A program made the translations under genes and the position numbers. Below the pieces are notes generated by a model. It was given only the letters and a program-made list of their open reading frames with translations. It had not been told where the DNA came from and ran no database searches. This document shows, piece by piece, positions 41,825-54,244 of a DNA stretch of 64,000 nucleotides. This stretch comes from Corallium rubrum (lineage: Eukaryota; Cnidaria; Anthozoa; Scleralcyonacea; Coralliidae), in NCBI GenBank assembly GCA_964035015.1, contig OZ036013.1, forward strand, positions 9,442,366 to 9,506,365, given 5' to 3'. Each line of letters begins with the position of its first letter. Position 1 is the first letter of the stretch.

Positions 41825-42600
41825 GTATGAACATCATGCTAATGTACCAACTATTCATTTACCTTAATATTCTAAATTCTTTATGCAGTCCTGAGTCCTC
41901 GATCTCTGAATAAATTTTCCTTGATATGACTGAAATTCTCAATTATTTGATTTTACATTGTATATAGAAATTTCTTGATCAGTTCTGGAGATATGTATTA
42001 ATTAATACAGTACTGCTGAGAAGTAACCTACAGTACATGTACATCATACATTTACATTATCACTCATTCCTGTGAGTGCAAGTGACTATAAAACTTAATT
42101 ATATACTGTATAGACACAGTGGTTGAGTTGCTGCTTTGTGCAGCAAACAGATAATCTTATTTTCAGTCTTTAACACAGAACAACCAAGGACCCCATTGGT
42201 TTGATGTAGGTTATTGTTGTATAGGCTACTTATAAGCAGTACTGTGTACAGTCAGTTGTTTCCTAAAATAATTGGAATTTTATAATTATAACATAATGGG
42301 CTATTCACATTGTCTATGCTCATGTACATCAGCCTTCGTATAATGAATCTGTTAAAAATGATGTACACTTAGTTTTGTATTGAATATAATTAATTTCCGG
42401 AAATTATACATAATTATACTGACAGTATTTTATATCGTAGATATCGTTTGTGTTAACCCATTCCTGTCTAGATGACCTTGACCATTTTACTTATTAATTA
42501 CCTAAATAATACAAATGTTTTGTATTTTTTGGGAAGGTCATCTAGCCTGTAATAAGTTACATACAGTAGAAAATAAATTGTAATTTATAGTCTATATTAT
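41821..42600. other. Helitron non-coding spacer
   Basis: AT-rich DNA between the AAAAC array and the minisatellite; nothing recognised. Confidence 0.6.
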
Positions 42601-42627
42601 AAAAAAATAAACCAAGAATGTACAGTA

Positions 42628-43222
42628 GGCCACCATGGAAGTACACATATTAAGTGTATACCCAGGAAACAGACCTCAGCCACCTTGCTAACACAATAAT
42701 GTGTGCAGGAACAGGCTCTCATTTTGTTCATACTAAATATAGTATGAAGGCCACCATGGAAGTACATGTCAAACATGCACCCAGGAAACAGGCCATGCCA
42801 CCTTGCAAACACAGTGAAGTGTCCAGGAACAGGCATCATCTGGCCACCCATATAGGGAGCAGGCCACTTTAATTATCAAGTACATAATGTCTCTCATGTC
42901 TGGTTTAATATGTTAATAATTGATTGCTATACTGTATTTAAATGCAGAGACATAATTGTAATTAATAAATCAAAGCAATTCAATGTTTTTCTGCTCTTAA
43001 CATTTTTACTGATTTTATTCAATTAATTCAAGATTGCCTATAACATTATGCCATCTTTTTTAGAAAACATTGCCCCTAATTTTAGAACATTTCAAAATCA
43101 CATATATTTTCAGACATTTGAGACACAATGTACACACCACCTTGAAAGTACATGAAAACATGCACCCAGGAACCAGGCAAAGGCCACCATGAAAACACAA
43201 AATAGTGTCCAGGAACAGGCCT
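42628..43222. repeat. degenerate minisatellite of about 90-bp units
   Basis: Three diverged units (about 42628-42715, 42748-42835 and 43137-43222) share the order CACC(A/T)TG.AAGTACA, ATGCACCCAGGAAACAGG, GCCACC(T/A)TG.AAACACA and GTGTCCAGGAACAGGC. It lies just beyond the stop of the helicase gene and may be a regulatory or packaging-neutral repeat of the element; function unknown. Confidence 0.7.
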
Positions 43223-43309
43223 ATAATCAGTTACATTCTTGGTATATATTTGTTATCATACCTTCTATTAAATTGCATTTACAATTTAATCTGCTAGTCT
43301 TTCTAATGA

Positions 43310-46300
43310 CTAACTATCTGGTACTGATCTCCCTGCAGTTCTCTGTGCAAGCAACTGCAACCTTTGCTCTTCATCAAGACGCTTTTGCAAATTTTTGTTT
43401 CTACCAATGGCTTTTAATCGATCAAATGTTATTGGCTCAAACACAATATCATTAATGGATCTCACCCTAGATGTAGCAACAAATGTACATCCAGCTATTT
43501 TCTCACTTTTACCCAAGTCAACAACAGCTTTTGGTAAAGTCTGTCCCTGTGACTTGTGAATAGTCATTGCATACCTTAATCTCAATGGGACCTGTTGTCT
43601 TGACATGTACTTCCCATCAGCCATCCATTCAAATACCTTTGGTGGCACTGGTATGCACTTCAGACATGTATCAATAAATCCTGGGCCAGTGTAGGCAGGG
43701 AAATGTACCAACACAGCAACAGGTAGGTTTGGCGGTCCAAGATTTTCTGCAAACCAAATCTCCTCAACCACTCCAAATGAACCATTGCAAAGGCCAACTT
43801 CAGCCCACAGGTTGGATATCAGCATGACCTCTGCTTTCTTAGACAGGAAGAGCACTGCATCTAAGCCACCAGCTTCATCAGATGTTGCTGCTGATGCTCC
43901 ATGACCAGAGTTCTTTGCCTGAATCTTTGCCACAGCCTGTCCATTGCCTCTCAACTTCTCATAGTTGTACTCTGCTACACTCTTCTTGTCAAAGTATAAC
44001 CGAATAGCATCATTAAACTGGTCCATTGCAATATTAGGTGTGGAATGTTGCAGTAGGAGATGCCAATCTTGTTCTGTTACCTGTCCATCTCTCATTCTCA
44101 TCAGCAAGGCTCTGAATGCTTGTGCCTCAGCATTCTCACCAGCCTGTCGCATTATCTCATTCAAAATAACTATAGAATCAAACAAAAGATATAATGAATG
44201 ACCATGATCACTTATAGTGGTTCCATTTCCTGCAATATACAATGGCCGATCACCCACTGGTGGCAACTGACCAAAGTCACCAAGGAGGATCACTGAAATA
44301 CCACCAAATGGCTTATCTTCATTCCCTGTGCCAGCACGCAATCTATTGTCTAACCACGACAACATTTTGTGACCAATCATTGACATTTCATCGACAATGA
44401 GGTAAGCCTTACCTTCCAGTTTTAACTGTAAGCGTTGCAACGACTCACCCTGTAGGTCTTTATACTCACGTATAGGAAGTTGTGCAGCAGAGTGTAATGT
44501 CTGGCCATTAATACTAAATGCTGCAATACCTGTTGTTGCAGTTATTATACAACTGTCACCCAAAACCTGTTTTAAAGCAGTGATTAGGTACGTCTTACTT
44601 GTTCCTGCAGTACCACATACAATCATGTTGACTGGGTCAGGTCTCTCACCATTTTGCATATGAGATATAAGAATATCATATGCAAGTCGTTGCTTCTCAT
44701 TCAGGGTTGATGGATCAATGGGAACTTCATTGCTCACTTGTACATGTCGTTGCCCTTGTTCTTCTGCATCTTTCCTCTGCTGGTAGATCCACCCAGGACA
44801 TTCTCTGAGCATCTCCACTGGAAGTGTTCGTGCAGCTGCATACCAGTCATTCCCAACCCCCAACAGCTGATCTCCCAACTCCTCATACCGTTGGTTCAAT
44901 CTGCATAGCAGCATCCAGTCATCGAGTTGATTTTCTGGATCATTATTATATTCATCATCATCATTATTGTTGCCTGTGTTATCACCATTACTATCCTCTT
45001 CATTTCCTTCACCTGACATGTGTTGGAAAACTCTGTCCCGCTCTTCCTCATGACCTAAAACATTCTCTGAAGCAAAATCAGTTTCAAGAAACATGTAATA
45101 GGTGTTGATGAACATTTCATCATTCTCATCGTTATTGTCCCATGCATTTGATGGTTCACCCTCCCAGGGTTTGAACTTGATCAACTGAAATTTGCAATAT
45201 CTGCCAAAATCAGGCCCATGGGGGTTTGCTGAGACCTTTGGAAAGGTCCTTACAATATATGGTAATGGTCGCTTTCTTATTTCAGATCTGATTCTTGTGT
45301 ACTGTGACACATACTGCATCAAATTCAGCTGAGATAGGCCATGATACCTGCTATTCTCAGTTGAACGCTTACCATAATCTTCAATTGTGGATTTTTGCAA
45401 GACCTCTTCACTTTGGTCCTCAGTGTCCATGACAACTCTCCTACTGTTATCTAAAGATACAGTAACAAAGTTATAACTACATCCTACCAAAGGCAAGCTC
45501 AGCAGCATATGTGCAGTCTCCTGTGCTGCCATGTCGCGATCTCCAACAACTTGGATCATTGCCTTTTTGATCGCTGATGATACCTGATTATCATTGTGTA
45601 ATCTAGACACACATGATTGAAAAATTTCTGATGCTTCCTTTGACCGTGGCTCTCCTTTTGCAGCATACTTGGCCATATATCTAGCACAAGCATTCTGATC
45701 AACAATTACCTGCAAATCAACATTAGCTCTCCAATTCTCAAGCATGACCCTATTATGTGAATTTAATCTAGGGTCATTTCTTTTTGTCACCAACTCTGTA
45801 CTCACCTTGTCATGTGGCAACTTCTCATAACACAGTTTTGTTTCCTCCTCCAATGCCCTTGGGAAACCAAATCTGCATTCTGCAGGAACATCATAACCTT
45901 TCTGCTTCAAGCAGTAGGCTGGGCTGCATCTCGTGTGCCTCTCCACAGTATTCACCAATCTGTGGTAGTCATCATCTCTGTTGTGAACCGCACTCGGTTT
46001 GGCAGCTGATGGATGTGGCTCAGGAATTTGCCATTGTTCACCTGGTAATTCCTCATTGACAGTTGTCACTAGCCAGTCAACATATCTTCAAGATAATAAT
46101 AATTGAAGTAAAAAAAAATTAAATACTATAATTTAAGAAAAATAAGAAAATATCTGTTGTCAATCTGTTAGCTGTTAAGTCATAATAATTGTCCAAATTA
46201 AGCCAATTTAAACAATACCATAGAAAATATTAAATACATGTTACTCACTTCACTAACTGCCTCTCGGCTTCTTTCCCTGGGCAGCCTGAGCTCGTAACAA

Positions 46301-48697
46301 TGGAATATCAGGGGCATTGTTTAACCGGGCACATCCATGGGCATGAATACTTCCCCTGGCCTGATATTCATAGCGGAACCAATGCCACTCTGCATCCAAA
46401 ACACCATTCAACCAATGTCTGATAAAGTCATCCAGGCGCTGCTTAAAATACCAGTCGGTCAAATGGGGCTTGTCAATCACAGCTTGTGCTCGTTGTGACC
46501 TTGTTGCATCTTCCCCTGTCTGCAACAGTCTTTGCAGATCTGGCCAGTAACTATCAGCAGCACTAAATGTAAAAAAGAAAGTTGGACAACCTTTCTGCTC
46601 TATTAATGCTAGCAATTCTTGCAAGCGTTGATACCAGTACTGATTTGTACCTTGCACCTTGCACACATAACGCTGCAATCGATTCACCATTTGCTTACCA
46701 CTCATTAAATTAACCATCTCTTTCAGCTCTTCCATGGTCAAGTTGGCATCAGCTGGATGTTGACGCAAGTAAATATTTGCTTGTGACAATAGTTGATGTC
46801 TTTGCTTCATATCTAGTGCCCAGTATGGAAAACGTGGGTGAGAAGCAAACCTCCATCTATACTCACCATTTGGCAACACTTCAGCAAATTTTTCCAGGTG
46901 CTTAAATGCCTCAGTCAAAGTGACACCATGTTGCCTGGCCCGTATGGTTGGATCACCTTTCCCAAATGGAAACAATGTGGGAAAAGCCATTATCGCTAGA
47001 CCATCTGTCTTAAACTCATTCACTACATTACCTTCTGTAGATGGCCAGTCTAGTGGATCCTTCTCATTCACTGTCTCTCGAATTGCATCAGCTTCCTTCC
47101 TCTGCCTTTGTCGGTGAGGAATGAATGAGCTGCTCCCACAACCAACAAGAGATTCTTCAACACTGTTATCAGTACCTACTGGCTCCTGTGGTGGGCCTTC
47201 ACTTTCATGTTCAGGAGCTGTTACCTGTACATCTGTTTCCAGAACAAACCTGAGGTCATCTGGAATTCCATTTTCAGGCAAGGTCTGTATTGCCTCTCGA
47301 TCAATCTCTACATCTTTGAAGTAGGGATTGTTGGTCTTTAGCCATAACACAGCCTCGAGAACTCTGTGTCGACGAACAGTGAAATCTCGATGTGTGTTAT
47401 CCACTCCATGTCTTCTTATTACCAAAACAGGTAAATCAGCTACATGACACGGCAACCTAGATAAGAAACTCTGAATATCTTGGGGTAAGTTTAGTACATG
47501 CCCCTTGTACCCTCTCTGCCCACCATGTTTCCTGTACGCACTCATAATGGGACACACCCTGGCAATTAACATTTCCTCTACCTGGGTTAACCCCTTTAGC
47601 TGCTGTGGTACAATACCTGGATCCATGTCATTCTCCACACTGTACACTTTGGGAGATTTCTTATCTCTCTTACATCGATTGCACAGGTAGTTTTCTACTG
47701 CCAAATTCTGCTTGGTTGGCCAGGCTTCTTTACAAACAGTGCACTGTCGATGATCTAACACTTCTTGGCCAGTGTGAAATCTCTGCATTTCATTTTTAGC
47801 CCACTGTTGCTCATGCAAAGGGCTCTCAACATTTTGCCACCCCCTTTGGTGAAGATACTCTTTTCGACTGTCAACCTGCGCCTGTTGTACAGATACATTT
47901 TGGGCTCTTCTCTGTGAGGAATTCTGCCTGACATGCTCGAGCCTTCTTGCTCCTTCCTCAGACGTTTCATTCTCAATACGCTCTGCTGCATTTTGTCTAA
48001 GCACTTGTTGCCGTTCTGCTCGTTCTTCAGACGTTTCAGACTCAATACGTTCTGCTGCATTTTGTCTAAGCACTTGTAGCCTTTCTGCTCGTTGTTCAGA
48101 CGTTTCAGACTCAATACGTTCTGCTGCATTTTGTCTAAGCACTTGTAGCCGTTCTGCTCGTTGTTCAGACGTTTCGTCATCAATTCGTGCTACTGCATTT
48201 TGTCTGAGTACCTGCAGCCGTTCTGCTTGTTGTTCTGGAGTTTCTTCCTCAATTCGGGTTCTCGTATTTGGCCTATTCACCTGTAGGCGGTCATTTCGTT
48301 GGTCAGGCGTTTCTACCAATATTCTTGCAGTCGTGTTTGTCGACAGAATCTCGAGTCGGCTTGCTCTCTGTTGTGGCGTTTCTGTTTCTATTCTTACTCT
48401 CGCCTGTTGTGTCAAACACTGCAGCCTTCTCTCTCTCTGTTCACTACTTTCTCGCTGCCTTCTCTATCTAACACTCTGATTGTGCTTACCTCTACTTGTT
48501 TCTAAGCGTTTTTTGTAAGCTTCTCTTCTCTTCGCTAAGCGAACTTCCCTCTCCTCCGTTGTCTCGTTTTCTAGCCTTCGGCGAGCCAGCTGTCTCCGTT
48601 TTCGTAATCTTTCCTCCTTTTTCTCGTCGCTTTCTCTTTGGGTTCGCTCTCGTCGCTTTTCTTTTCCACTTTGTTGATTTCTTTGTTCTCTTTCCAT
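43310..48697 (-). CDS. Helitron Rep-helicase, two exons, damaged frame
   Basis: Exon 2 (46085-43310) and exon 1 (to 46249) are joined by a 163-bp intron 46086-46248 (GTGAGTAAC...CTTGAAG), giving LVK-YVDWLVTT. Domains in order: an Arg/Glu-rich repeat region; a CTVCKEAWPT...CNRC zinc cluster; a Helitron-like N-terminal domain (PYWALDMKQRHQL); the HUH Rep motif RGSIHAHG near 46340; the second Rep motif YMAKYAAKGE near 45675 with two tyrosines; and a PIF1-type helicase with NEKQRLAYDI, Walker A GTAGTSKT near 44610, DEMSMIG, GDFGQLPP and RYAMTIHKSQGQT. It would nick and unwind DNA for rolling-circle transposition. Oddities: Walker A has Ser where Gly precedes Lys; one base is missing near 46270 just before the intron; and a stop near 48464 separates the N-terminal MEREQRN segment. 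It is probably inactive as written. Confidence 0.85.
47945..48255 (-). repeat. 69-bp coding tandem repeat in Helitron exon 1
   Basis: Units coding TSEQRAERLQVLRQNAAERI repeat about four to five times, two of them almost identical at DNA level, so recent unit duplication is likely. The segment is predicted to be a long charged helix. Confidence 0.85.
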
Positions 48698-48904
48698 GTT
48701 GATAAATTTTTGTTTGAATATAATTATTCACTCAAAAATCACAGTTTTCTTGCAAAACACTTTTTTCGTCTTCAAAAAGACGAAAAACCGTTGTGAAAAC
48801 GATTTTGCAGTAAAAGACGGTTATTTTATACGTGCCACATCACGTGATTCTCAATTTAAATTGTTAGTCACCAGTGCCCAACAATTCTTACCGCGTGACA
48901 CCGT

Positions 48905-48911
48905 ACCAAAC

Positions 48912-48950
<39 letters not shown>
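48905..48950. repeat. (TA)n run upstream of the Helitron gene
   Basis: A TATATA run of about 40 bp lies 200 bp before the start of the Rep-helicase frame, inside the Helitron 5' region. Confidence 0.9.
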
Positions 48951-48956
<6 letters not shown>

Positions 48957-49030
48957 CCCAGATTTCGTCTCCCTCGCTTTTTCTACACGCGTGTAAAATG
49001 GACTCCACGTGTGTCGAGATTAGCACCCTC

Positions 49031-49063
49031 ACCGGGCTCCGGGCCTTCGGCCCGTCGCCCGGC
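49031..49063. repeat. GC-rich hairpin at the Helitron 5' end
   Basis: CGGGCC(TTCG)GGCCCG lies at 49039-49054, a strong stem with a UUCG-type loop, and is framed by a second pair CCGGG/CCCGG. It sits within 40 bp of the 5'-TC terminus. Canonical Helitrons have their hairpin near the 3' end, where none is obvious here. Confidence 0.7.
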
Positions 49064-49070
49064 TCGGGGA

Positions 49071-49729
49071 TTATGAAAGTCATTATTGAGATACGCCCCC
49101 CAGATTTCTGAGTTATACAAGAGAATAGGTGAGATAATACTATCAAAAATTTTAGTGGCTAATTTAGGGTGTAGTAAATGGAGGTCAAGGTGTTTTCTTA
49201 CTTTGTATAAGGCATGCAATGCTTTTTCAGCAAGCTGTTGGAGGGCTATTGTGAACTTGCCATTTGGTGTTAATTTGATTCCAAGGTAGCAATATTCTTG
49301 TGCAATGTTGACAATGTCATTGCCCAACATAAAAGTTGGAGGTGATGATTTTCTAGTACCTTTCTGGAAAATCATAACTTCTGTCTTTTTTAAGTTAATT
49401 TTCATCATCCATTTGCTGCACCAATTATGAAGTTGGTCTAAGCATTTTTGAAGGCCAAATTTAGAACGAGATAATATAACAAGATTATCTGCATACATTA
49501 GACAGTTTAGTTTTGTTCCATTTGGAAGTATGAAAGGATCAGAGGATGTATTGTCAGAGAGTGTGGCCACTTCATTGATGTAAATGTTGAACAACAGTGG
49601 ACTAAGAATACAAGGGGTTCTGGTTTTGCCTTGTCTCACTGCACATTTTGAATTAGAGTAAAGACTTTTTATCAAGCTATAGAAATTTCCGCCTATTTTG
49701 GCTTTAAGTAATTTTAAAAAAAGTCCATC
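49071..49729 (-). pseudogene. LINE ORF2 mid-RT fragment, copy 7
   Basis: It reads FDGLFLKLLKAKIGGNFY through the catalytic motif (written YADN, Asp to Asn, near 49490) to LLYNSEIWGAYLNND, then enters the Helitron. A deletion removes the TYSKGVRQG segment near 49612. The altered YADD motif and deletion show it is dead. Confidence 0.88.
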
Positions 49730-49755
49730 GAAATCTGAAAAAATCAGACACCACA

Positions 49756-52214
49756 ATGTCAACAAAACATGAGAAATTTGGAGTAATGCCGGCATGGTCG
49801 CCACAACTCCTGACGCAACTTTGACTCGATATCAAGTGGATTAATTTAAAACTACAAAGGCAAAAACAGTCCCATACGAAGAGTTAGATTTCAACATTTA
49901 TAAGCCAGCATCGAAGTGTGTAGCTTTTGCGTTTCAGAGGAAAGGATTCTCCTCTGGACACGTGCTCTTCATGATCGCTACTATATTGGCCTCCAAATGC
50001 AACTCCACGCTGAAATCGCTTTGGGAAGAACAACAGACTTACAACGATTCGTCAAAGTGTGACAAGGTAATCATTCATCTTTCTTTCATCAGTAATGCTG
50101 AAAATATTGTTGCCATATCTGTCTTTACAAGCACGGGTAGAATCCAGATTCAAGGTCGTTTCCTCCACGAATGGGGAAATACTGAATTCAACACGCTACT
50201 TGCCATGGTCAATTCACCAGACAAACTTTCGAATGAATCAACGACAAAAGACCTGGATCTCTTTCTCCAGCAATTGTCCGAAACCCTTGACGGTGATGAA
50301 CCAAACGAAAAACCAAAAAAAAACGTCCACATGTCAGACAAATGATGAATTTGAAATCGAAGAGCCCTCAAACACCCCATCGTCAATGACTCCATCACGC
50401 GAGAAATCCTTTACCATGGTCAAACTAAATCTTGCCTCGTTAGAATCAGACTTTGTTTCTTTCAAACAACATATGACAAAAACCATGGAAGAAATGTCAG
50501 CAGAAATACAACACAAAGATTGCCAGATTAAGTCCTTGAATGAAAGAATTGCCAGTATAGAGGCAACTCAACTATTGAATGACTCTGCAGTGACATGTGG
50601 CAATCTTGAAAAGAAAGTAAACAACCTGACCAAACAACTTAATAAGGTAAAAGATACCCACCATCAACAAGACAAGTCAACATCAGTTAGTAGTTGCCCA
50701 ACTACAAATATACAAACAATATCTAACACTTTACATTGTCCCTCCAACACCAAAGATGTCCAAGATGCTACCCTTACATGTCTTTACTCGATACCAACTT
50801 CCGACCAGTTCACCGTGCTTGATACTCATACTTATAGTAGTGATGGAACACCAAACACCATGGAAGTAGCAAATTTCGACCCTGATGTCCAGCTGACAAA
50901 TAACACAAACATACAACCAACAATTATTAACCAGCCAACATCTGACCAACCAGAAACTAACCAGCCAGCATCTAACCAACCAGAAACTGAACCACCGGCA
51001 ACTAACCAGCAAGCAACTACCTGTACCCAAACAGAAATTAACCAGCCAGCATGCAACCAACCACCACCTGATCAATCTGAAATTAACCAGCCAGAAACCA
51101 CCCAACCAGAAAATAATCGGCCAGAAACTAACCAACCAGCAACTAACCAGCCAACAACTAACCAGCCAACACCTAACCGGCCAACAAATAACCAGCCAAC
51201 AAATAACAAGCCAGCAACAGACAAAACTGCCCAATCAGAAACCACCCAAGTATTTACTACAGAAAGAAAAAACAAGCATCATAACCCAAACAAATATAGA
51301 TCTGATACAATCATCCTATGCGACTCAAATGGGCGATCACTAGATCTTAACCTGCTATGCCCAGAAGCATCTTACCGATATATTAGATGTCCTACATTAT
51401 CGAAAGCCAAGGAAATTCTTGAACATTCTGAATTTCACCAACCAAAAACATTTATTATTCATACTGGCACAAATGACTTAGAGAAATCATCAAATTCAAC
51501 ATTGTCTTCGCTAACATCTGATTTACTCAATATAATAACAGTAAAATTTCCAGGAAGTCGTGTTCTAGTTTCATCTCTTCTTCCAAGAGATGACAACCTA
51601 CATGCAAGGGTCTTAGAAGTCAACAACCAACTAAAGCAGAAATGCCTATCAATGGCCAATGTTCACTTAATCGAATACACCAATCTGTTTCAAGCTAGTG
51701 CAATCTTGTATGACAAGAAACACTTGAATGAGAAAGGAGTCCGACTCTTTGCCAAGAATCTAAAGAGGGATTCTTTTACAACACCTCCAGAAGAACATCT
51801 AAGACATCAATGAAAGTTGAAGTTCCACACCACCCAAACCATCTTCATACACCAAGTAGAATGGTCTCTCCCAGTATTAATAACCACACATATACTCCCA
51901 AACCACCAATTAATCCACATCCATACAGACCCCATACTCCTCCGAGCGTGCCACCATCTCATCATCCCGTAAGATACCCTTTTCCTGGTATTATTCCCCA
52001 CCAACATTCTCCTTATCCATTTTATGCCTACCCACCTAACAGCAATACACCAACCTCTACAAAGATACATGTACCTTTACCACCATTTGCACCTAAGAGT
52101 CAAGATATTGGTGCCCCATTGCTTGAGAAGAAGATGCAACACAGCAACCGATTTCCTGCTCTGCCGCCACACCTTGTGGAGTTGGTAAACCTCCTACATG
52201 GATATATCAGCTAA
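49756..52214 (+). pseudogene. LINE ORF1, inverted segment of copy 7
   Basis: About 95% identical to copy 3 ORF1 but broken by several small indels: near 49790 (lost bases in ATGCACGGC), near 49933, near 50325 (an extra A in an A-run) and near 51767 (one base lost after AAGAGGG). The SGNH motifs CDSNGRSL, IIHTGTNDL and YDKKHLNEKG are all still readable. The N/Q/P repeat has a different unit count from copy 3, showing expansion and contraction. Confidence 0.88.
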
Positions 52215-52517
52215 TTATGTGAGTGAACTTACAACAATTATATAGTCTTAAATACTCTCTAGTTACTACCATAAGACAATATTATATTAATTAATATCTT
52301 TTTATTTATAGTGAAATAGGTTTCACAATATTTATTTAATAGTCATTATAGCAATAGTACAGTTAAAATTACTGTACTACAGGTATTGGTTTATTTTATT
52401 GCATTAGGCCTACTTTAATGAATAGCAATAGTGCCTACTGTATCATTTAACTATCTATCGTACTTACCAAAAGTCAATCGGTCACTCTCGGAATAATTCA
52501 TTTACTACAACCTCAAA

Positions 52518-54244
52518 ATGAATAAGCATTCAGAAATTTCTATTAGTGCCTGGAACATAAATGGCTTGAGTCATAAAACAATGGGTGATAAACTGACAAA
52601 TCAGGATTTTGTTAATAGTGTAAAACACAATGACTTTATACTCTTAACTGAAACCTGGTCGGATACAGCTACTGCTATTCCTGGTTTCAAGGCAGTCTCC
52701 ACATGCACAGCAACTCCAAAATCAAAATCAAGTTGCCGTAAATCTGGTGGTATCACTTTATTATATAAAATTGAATATGAGAATGTGTTCACAATTGTAA
52801 AGCAAACAAAAAACTATTTGTGGTGTAAGATCAGTAAAACCATTACTAGTTCTAATAATGATCTATATTTATGTGGAGTATACATTCCACCTGAAAACTC
52901 ACATTACTTTGATTGTGAGATATTTGATAATCTAGAAAATGACATTATATATTTCTCCACAAAAGGTAATATAATGATACTTGGAGACTTTAATGCTAGA
53001 ACTAGCAAATGCGTAGATTATGTCTCCAGAGAAGGAAACAATTTCATCAATGATATAACAATATCATCTTTTAATCCCCCAGAGCGTCAAAGCTTTGATA
53101 GTACAATCAATAGCCATGGAAAACGTCTCCTTGAACTTTGCAAGAGTTGCAATTTTAGAATCTTAAATGGTAGGACCAAAGGAGACTCACTTGGTAAACC
53201 TACATTCCATGGAAAAAATGGAACAAGTGTAGTTGACTACATAATCTGTGACCAAGAACTATTTCAAACCATTAATAATTTTATTGTTAAAGCCCCAACT
53301 TACTTATCTGATCATAGCCAAATAGTCACATGGGTAAAGAATAATTATTTGCACAACCCCAGTACATATAATGAAAGTGACAGGATACGAAATTTCTCAG
53401 AAAAACTACCTCTACAATTCATTTGGGAAGATAGTGCAGCTGAATCTTTCTTAGAAAATTTAAAATCTCCTCACACCCAAAACAACCTTGCAACATTCAT
53501 TAATTCTGAATTCCATCAATCAAAGGATGGAGTTGATGAATGTGCCTCTCAATTTCAAAACATTATTCTTGATAATGTAAAAAAGTCATTCAAAATTAAA
53601 AAAATGAAACACCGACAGAAAATCACAAATGTTATGAATAAAAAATGGTTTGATAGAGAATGTAGACTAAAAAGACACAGTGTTAGGAAATTGGCAAACC
53701 AAAAACACAGGGATCCCCTAAACAATGAGTTGAGAAATGCCTATCACACCGTCCTAAAAGATTATAAAAGTTTGCTAAAACAAAAGAAAGAAACTTTTTC
53801 TAAAAAAAATCTAGAAGAACTAGAAAATGCCGCTGAAAATGAACCCAACTTGTTTTGGAAAAAGCTTAAAAACATGAGTGATAATCTAACTGATAATCCA
53901 ACTGAATCAACCCCAATATCTGATCAAAACTGGTATTCCCATTTTGAATCATTACATTCCAAACACAATCTTGGCAATGAACAACAACATCTGGTTGATG
54001 TCCTTAAAGATGCAGAATCTACCAAAGATCAACACAATAATTTAGATGAACTGATTACAAATGATGATATTCTAAAGGCAGCACTACAACTAAAAAATAA
54101 GAAATCTGCATACATGGATAGAATAAAAAATGAAATGATTAAATATAGTGTTAATATTCTCCTTAAAGGATATCATAAACTTTTCAACCTTATTCTACAG
54201 AGTGGAAATTTTCCTGACCTCTGGTGTGACCTAATCACGCCAAT
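52518..54244 (+). pseudogene. LINE ORF2 endonuclease to RT start, inverted segment of copy 7
   Basis: A continuous frame of about 575 LINE codons starts MNKHSEISISAWNINGL and includes the whole endonuclease and the intact linker KKNLEELENAAENEPNLF. That proves endonuclease and RT are one ORF in this family. It ends at DLWCDLITPI and runs into a GGAGA array that only pretends to extend the protein. Confidence 0.9.

Larger units (their letters stand above)
38637..49070 (-). mobile_element. 10.4-kb Helitron inserted in LINE copy 7
   Basis: On the minus strand it begins TCCCCGAGCCGGGCGACGGG and ends TTACGTATTTCTAG, the canonical 5'-TC and CTRR-3' ends. Host sequence on the two sides joins as CCCAA|TTATGAAAGTC on the plus strand, matching LINE copy 3 (CCCAATTATTAAAGTC) with one mismatch. 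The element therefore sits exactly between A and T without target duplication, as Helitrons do. It encodes a Rep-helicase protein in its 5' half. The 3' half (38637-43309) is non-coding and rich in simple repeats; no captured gene was recognised there. Confidence 0.9.
38061..54244 (-). mobile_element. LINE copy 7: 5'-inverted (twin-primed), split by a Helitron
   Basis: The 3' segment (38061-38636 plus 49071-49729, minus strand) covers ORF2 from mid-RT to near its C-terminus. It joins at 49729/49730 to the 5' segment (49730-54244), which lies in the opposite orientation and begins near the start of ORF1. The outer end of the inverted segment (ORF2 at DLWCDLITPI) lies about 115 codons before the start of the 3' segment. 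That arrangement is the expected product of twin priming. The 3' segment ends inside ORF2 with no 3' UTR, yet carries a TTACC-type tail. Confidence 0.85.

Noticed and set aside
40883-41858. Three ~300-aa FCFVL-repeat proteins
   Set aside because: They are translations of (AAAAC)n in different frames, with no splice or start evidence.
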